A DNA stretch of 19,144 nt from Euryarchaeota archaeon UBA443 (GTDB lineage: Archaea > Thermoplasmatota > Poseidoniia > Poseidoniales > Poseidoniaceae): assembly GCA_002499195.1 (NCBI GenBank), contig DAKS01000013.1, positions 858 to 20,001 on the forward strand. The letters are read 5' to 3'. The notes beneath the pieces were generated by a model. The model was not told the origin of the DNA. It ran no database searches and saw only the letters and a program-made list of their open reading frames with translations. This document shows, piece by piece, positions 15,912 to 19,144 of the stretch. The position numbers and the translations under genes were made by a program. Positions within the stretch are counted from its first letter, which is position 1. The number at the start of each line of letters is the position of its first letter.

Positions 15912-16352
15912 ATGGAATGGGCGCGTAGTGGCGATGATGTGGTAGTGGTTCTAGAGCCGGGTGAAGAGATTCACGCCTCACTCCGCAAACTTGCGGATGA
16001 ACTTGGAATTAATGGAGCTGTTATCACAAGCGGAATTGGCCGGACGATGAATTCGACATTTGGCTACATGGATGATACATTCACCTATCACCGCCGCACA
16101 CTTGAGAAACCAGCAGAACTAGTGACACTTCAGGGAAATCTTGCTCGTCATGAAGATGGGTCGGCATTTACTCATCTACATGCTACTTTTGCTGATGATG
16201 ATTTTGTCACAAAATCAGGCCATATGTTTGAAGCAACCGTCTTTGTCGTTGCAGAAATACACATGCGTATTATGTCAAAAATTGTGATGACGCGATGTCC
16301 AATGATAGATGGAGAGTTCGTAGAACTTAAACTCCAAAATCGGGAACCTTAA
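15912..16352 (+). CDS. PPC/DUF296 domain protein
   Basis: The 146-residue protein fits the stand-alone prokaryotic PPC (plant and prokaryote conserved, DUF296) fold. Signature segments are LEPGEEIHASLRKLADELGINGAVITSGIGR near the N-terminus, LVTLQGNLARHEDGSAFTHLHATFAD and GHMFEATVFVVAEI. His88, His90 and His104 match the conserved residues that bind a metal ion in crystallised archaeal and bacterial family members; Glu115 is also conserved. Proteins of this family form trimers, and their biochemical role in prokaryotes is unresolved. In plants the domain is fused to AT-hook DNA-binding motifs, none of which is present here. No strong ribosome binding site precedes the ATG at 15912. The gene lies 40 bases after the PH-like gene and 24 bases before ligA, so co-transcription is possible. 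Confidence 0.88.
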   Translation: MEWARSGDDVVVVLEPGEEIHASLRKLADELGINGAVITSGIGRTMNSTFGYMDDTFTYHRRTLEKPAELVTLQGNLARHEDGSAFTHLHATFADDDFVTKSGHMFEATVFVVAEIHMRIMSKIVMTRCPMIDGEFVELKLQNREP

Positions 16353-16376
16353 ATGAGGTCGAGTCGGTGGTAATGC

Positions 16377-18497
16377 ATGGCTCAAGGAGGCGAAGAAAGT
16401 ACTCGCAACCAGAGCCGCGTAGCATGGTTAGTTGAACAGATCGCATACCATTCAGATCTCTATTACAATCAAGCGAGAAACGAAATTTCAGATGCTGAAT
16501 TTGACAAACTTTGGGATGAACTAAAACAACTTGACTCCAACCATCCACAACTTCAACGCGTTGGAGCTGAAATCGACCCTGGAACAGTCAAGGTTGACCA
16601 CATGTTCCCTATGCGCTCGCTTAACAAAGGGACGAACGATGAAGACATCGCCCATTTTGTCAAAGAATCTTCATTGGAATCAACGAGATTCATTTCCCAA
16701 CCAAAGTTGGACGGCTCAGCACTTTCTTTGGAATATAGAAAAGGCCGCTTAGTTCGAGCAGCAACACGAGGAAGTGGAGATCGAGGAGAAGACGTCACCA
16801 AGAACGCTCGTAAGGTGGAAAACGTGCCGCACACACTCGGTACCGAAGTAGATGTCCACATTCGAGGAGAGGTCGTCATGAGGTTATCTGTATTTGAAGA
16901 AAAGTATCGTGATATCTCACCGAATCCAAGAAACCTTGCTGCAGGAGCACTGCGCCAAAAGAAAGCGGATGGGAAGGCCGACGCGAGTGATTTGGTATTC
17001 CTTGCTTACGATGCTAAATTCCCTTCTTCTGAAGCTCGCCATCCCGATTCAATGGCACCTCCAAATGAGATGTTCGACAGTACAATTCTTGAGTGGCTGA
17101 GCAAAACAGCCGGCGTCAAGCCAGCACCTTGGGTTGTCCACGACTCTACAACAGAAACAGATTCCATCGTTTCGCTTTGCAAAGAAACGCAGACTTGGAG
17201 TGAAGGCCGAGAATCTTACAGTTTCGAAATCGATGGGCTCGTGTTCAAGGTCGACGACCTAGAAAAAAGAGATTTACTGGGAATGACCGCTCACCACCCG
17301 CGGTGGGCGTTGGCGTGGAAATTCCCTCCAGAGGAAGCCACCTCGGTACTTCTTGACGTTGATTGGCAAACAGGTCGAACAGGTACCATCACGCCAGTGG
17401 CGCGCATCGCTCCTCAGAGAGTTGGCGGCGTAACCGTTGAAAATACGACATTACACAATCTTGGAGAAGTTGAGCGACTTGGTATCCAAATTGGGGACAA
17501 GATTCGAATTGTGCGACGAGGCGATGTCATTCCAAAAATTGAGGCGGGCCTTGGTGCTGCAACTCAAGACGATATTGATGGCCGCATTCATGCCGATGGC
17601 GAACCTTTTGTTGGAACATTACCATCGCGCCGTAAAATCACTCCTCCTCAAACATGCCCTGCCTGCGAAGGGCCAATTGAAATTGAAGGGGCTTTCATTC
17701 GTTGCACTGATGTACAATGTACTGCCCGACTTGGGCGTAGCATTCTCTATTATTGCCGAGCGTTGGAAATGGATGGAATCGGAGAGAAGCTCGTTGAGCA
17801 ACTGATCGATGAAGGTTTAATTTCAAGCATCCCCGATTTGTATCGTCTCGATGAGAAGATGCTTCTCTCGCTCGATCGCATGGGTCAAAAGTCGGCGGAT
17901 AATGTCCTAAATGAAATCAAAAAAAGCCGCTCAATGACCTTCTCCAAGTTCCTTAGTGCACTTGGCCTACCTGGAATCGGACCGGAACTTGCAACGGCGA
18001 TTGCGAATCATTTCGAACGGCCAGAACAACTTATGCAATGGCTGCAAGATAGTATTGACGACATCTCCAAAGTTTCTGAATTAACGTCTATTGACGGCGT
18101 TGGGGAAATTGTAGCCTTGCAACTTCGCGATGGAATTAATTTACGAATGACATATATTGTTGATCTTATTTCACAATTAACTATTCAACAAGAGGAGCAA
18201 ATTGTCGCAGGAGGGCCTTTCGAAGGAATGACATTTTGCGTTACTGGAACTTTATCTGAATCGCGGAAGAGCATACAAGCACGAATCAAGGCTGCTGGTG
18301 GCAAAGTGGTTAGTAGCGTCTCAGGCAATCTTTCAATTCTTGTAGCCGGAGAGAATGCAGGTTCGAAACTTGCGAAAGCAGAAAAGTTAGACGTTCAGAT
18401 ATGGGATGAAGAAGCGCTGTTGAAGCAATTATCCGCAGATAACGTTGCCGAGGACAAGACTAGGCTGCCGACTAACCCAACATTATTCGATTATTGA
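16377..18497 (+). CDS. ligA: NAD+-dependent DNA ligase LigA
   Basis: The enzyme seals nicks in duplex DNA using NAD+. The 706-residue product has the full bacterial-type order. Domain Ia (about 15-75) has LYYNQARNEISDAEFDKLWDEL. The adenylation domain has the lysine motif PKLDGSAL (Lys110), ATRGSGDRGEDVT, HIRGEVVM and NPRNLAAGALRQ, then WALAWKFPPEEA. The OB fold has TGRTGTITPVARI and LGIQIGDKIRIVRRGDVIPKIE. Zinc ligands are Cys427, Cys430, Cys443 and Cys448. A helix-hairpin-helix region (about 455-605) with LPGIGPELATAIA and IDGVGEIVALQL precedes a BRCT domain (about 612-693, FCVTGTLSESR). The last residues, NPTLFDY, resemble a PIP motif. GGTGGT at 16366-16371 supports the ATG at 16377. Most archaea rely on ATP-dependent ligase, though haloarchaea and others also have LigA, so acquisition from bacteria is likely. 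No catalytic residue appears to be missing. Confidence 0.97.
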   Translation: MAQGGEESTRNQSRVAWLVEQIAYHSDLYYNQARNEISDAEFDKLWDELKQLDSNHPQLQRVGAEIDPGTVKVDHMFPMRSLNKGTNDEDIAHFVKESSLESTRFISQPKLDGSALSLEYRKGRLVRAATRGSGDRGEDVTKNARKVENVPHTLGTEVDVHIRGEVVMRLSVFEEKYRDISPNPRNLAAGALRQKKADGKADASDLVFLAYDAKFPSSEARHPDSMAPPNEMFDSTILEWLSKTAGVKPAPWVVHDSTTETDSIVSLCKETQTWSEGRESYSFEIDGLVFKVDDLEKRDLLGMTAHHPRWALAWKFPPEEATSVLLDVDWQTGRTGTITPVARIAPQRVGGVTVENTTLHNLGEVERLGIQIGDKIRIVRRGDVIPKIEAGLGAATQDDIDGRIHADGEPFVGTLPSRRKITPPQTCPACEGPIEIEGAFIRCTDVQCTARLGRSILYYCRALEMDGIGEKLVEQLIDEGLISSIPDLYRLDEKMLLSLDRMGQKSADNVLNEIKKSRSMTFSKFLSALGLPGIGPELATAIANHFERPEQLMQWLQDSIDDISKVSELTSIDGVGEIVALQLRDGINLRMTYIVDLISQLTIQQEEQIVAGGPFEGMTFCVTGTLSESRKSIQARIKAAGGKVVSSVSGNLSILVAGENAGSKLAKAEKLDVQIWDEEALLKQLSADNVAEDKTRLPTNPTLFDY

Positions 18498-18554
18498 GAA
18501 ATTTTCTGTCGTAGAGAACGAACATTCTTAACGAATTGAACCTCATTTTCCGTT
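18498..18554 (+). promoter_or_regulatory. Intergenic region with weak TATA-like element before the last gene
   Basis: The 57-base gap begins with the short T-tract AATTTTC just after the ligA stop, a possible archaeal termination signal. It also holds TTCTTAA (18525-18531), centred 27 bases before the ATG at 18555, with purine-rich GAACGAAC directly upstream. This spacing fits a leaderless archaeal promoter with TATA and BRE, and no ribosome binding site precedes the ATG. The match to consensus is poor. Confidence 0.25.
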
Positions 18555-19144
18555 ATGCAACTGAAAGCCATCCTCCTTTCTGCTGTGGTTGCAATGGTTT
18601 TGCTTTCACCCGTTATTGAAGCAAATTCGAACGGCATACACAATAGTTCTGGAGGTTGTGGTTGCCATGGAGGTAGTACTTCCTCTCTTGCAATATCAGA
18701 GAATTTCCCTTCAAGTTATGTAGCCGGTCAATCCTATTCGATCCAAGTTTCCGTTTCAGGTGGTGTTTCGGGAACAAAGGGAGGATTCAATGTTGAGGTC
18801 TCCAAAGGAACTCTTGCTACAGGAGGAAGTACATCGGTCAAGGTCAGTGGGACTTCAATTACTCATACAAATAATGCAAACCGAGCATGGACATTTGATT
18901 GGACAGCACCTTCTGCGGGCAGTGGATCAGTAGTGGTTGATATCGCTGGAATGGCCGCAAATGGTGGGAGTGGAAACAATGGAGATTCTTGGTCGACCAC
19001 CAGCCTGACAATCACGGAAACGGTAGTCGCAACAAATAACCCTCCAACAGTAACCGATGTCCAAATTTCACCAGTCGCTGCAACTTCAAGCGATGATATC
19101 ACGCTCACTTACACATTCTCTGATCAAGACAGTGGCGATACAGA
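18555..19144 (+). CDS. Secreted protein with Cys-Gly-Cys-His motif and beta-sandwich domains, 3' end outside window
   Basis: An open frame of 196 codons runs from the ATG at 18555 off the window end. Residues 1-23 form a signal peptide (MQLKAILLSAVVAMVLLSPVIEA, cleavage likely after Ala23). The mature protein starts with a Ser/Asn/Gly segment containing GGCGCHGGS (Cys35, Cys37, His38). A beta-rich domain of about 120 residues follows (ENFPSSYVAGQSYSIQVSVSG to WSTTSLTIT), then the start of an Ig/PKD-like domain (NNPPTVTDVQISP). The layout of a Cys/His motif right after the signal peptide and ahead of a beta-sandwich recalls Reeler-like and choice-of-anchor V proteins, many of which carry CxxCH there. 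Here the spacing is CxCH, so heme attachment is uncertain. A C-terminal anchor would lie outside the window. Confidence 0.82.
   Translation, partial: MQLKAILLSAVVAMVLLSPVIEANSNGIHNSSGGCGCHGGSTSSLAISENFPSSYVAGQSYSIQVSVSGGVSGTKGGFNVEVSKGTLATGGSTSVKVSGTSITHTNNANRAWTFDWTAPSAGSGSVVVDIAGMAANGGSGNNGDSWSTTSLTITETVVATNNPPTVTDVQISPVAATSSDDITLTYTFSDQDSGDT

Overview
All recognisable genes in this window lie on the + strand. The window looks like part of an uncultured planktonic euryarchaeon, most likely Marine Group II (Candidatus Poseidoniales) or a close relative within Thermoplasmatota. This placement is inferred from an archaeal eL18-uL13-uS9-RpoN cluster, Shine-Dalgarno sites of the GGAGGTGA type, TTG/ATG start use, a moderate base composition and several very large Asp-rich secreted proteins. 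No 16S or other decisive marker is present.

Layout. Bases 2-322 are the 3' end of a gene made of calcium-binding-type Asp repeats. It is followed by a double hairpin with a T-rich tail (353-417). A dyad symmetry and a TATA-like element (433-475) precede a 2642-residue surface protein gene (513-8441). That protein has a signal peptide or N-terminal membrane segment, about 1080 residues rich in thrombospondin-type-3-like Asp repeats, about 1250 residues of Ig/transthyretin-like beta domains, one transmembrane helix and a cytoplasmic tail resembling DUF4129. An unrecognised, mainly helical soluble protein (8494-8955) comes next.

The core information-processing block follows: eL18 (9030-9395), uL13 (9388-9876, TTG start), uS9 (9873-10307), RpoN (10320-10523) and tRNA-Pro(GGG) (10534-10608). 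The genes overlap or nearly abut, so they probably form one operon. rpoK, eno and rps2, which often follow in other Euryarchaeota, are absent here.

A second large surface protein (10682-15334, 1550 aa) has a signal peptide, two beta-helix-like regions, an Ig/PKD-like domain, a short Asp-repeat stalk and a C-terminal membrane anchor. Its stop codon is part of the ribosome binding site of a small membrane protein with a PH-like tail (15344-15871), so the two are probably made together. A PPC/DUF296-domain protein (15912-16352) and an NAD+-dependent DNA ligase LigA (16377-18497) follow. LigA is a bacterial-type enzyme, and here it ends in a sequence resembling an archaeal PCNA-interacting (PIP) motif. 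The window closes inside a further secreted protein (18555-end) whose mature N-terminus carries a Cys-Gly-Cys-His motif.

How the genes work together: the window alternates between cell-surface genes (four, of which two are partial) and conserved housekeeping genes. The best candidates for something undescribed are the giant Asp-repeat protein with a cytoplasmic DUF4129-like domain, the beta-helix protein coupled to a PH-like membrane protein, and the PIP-tailed NAD+ ligase. I saw no CRISPR array, insertion sequence, integrase or origin.
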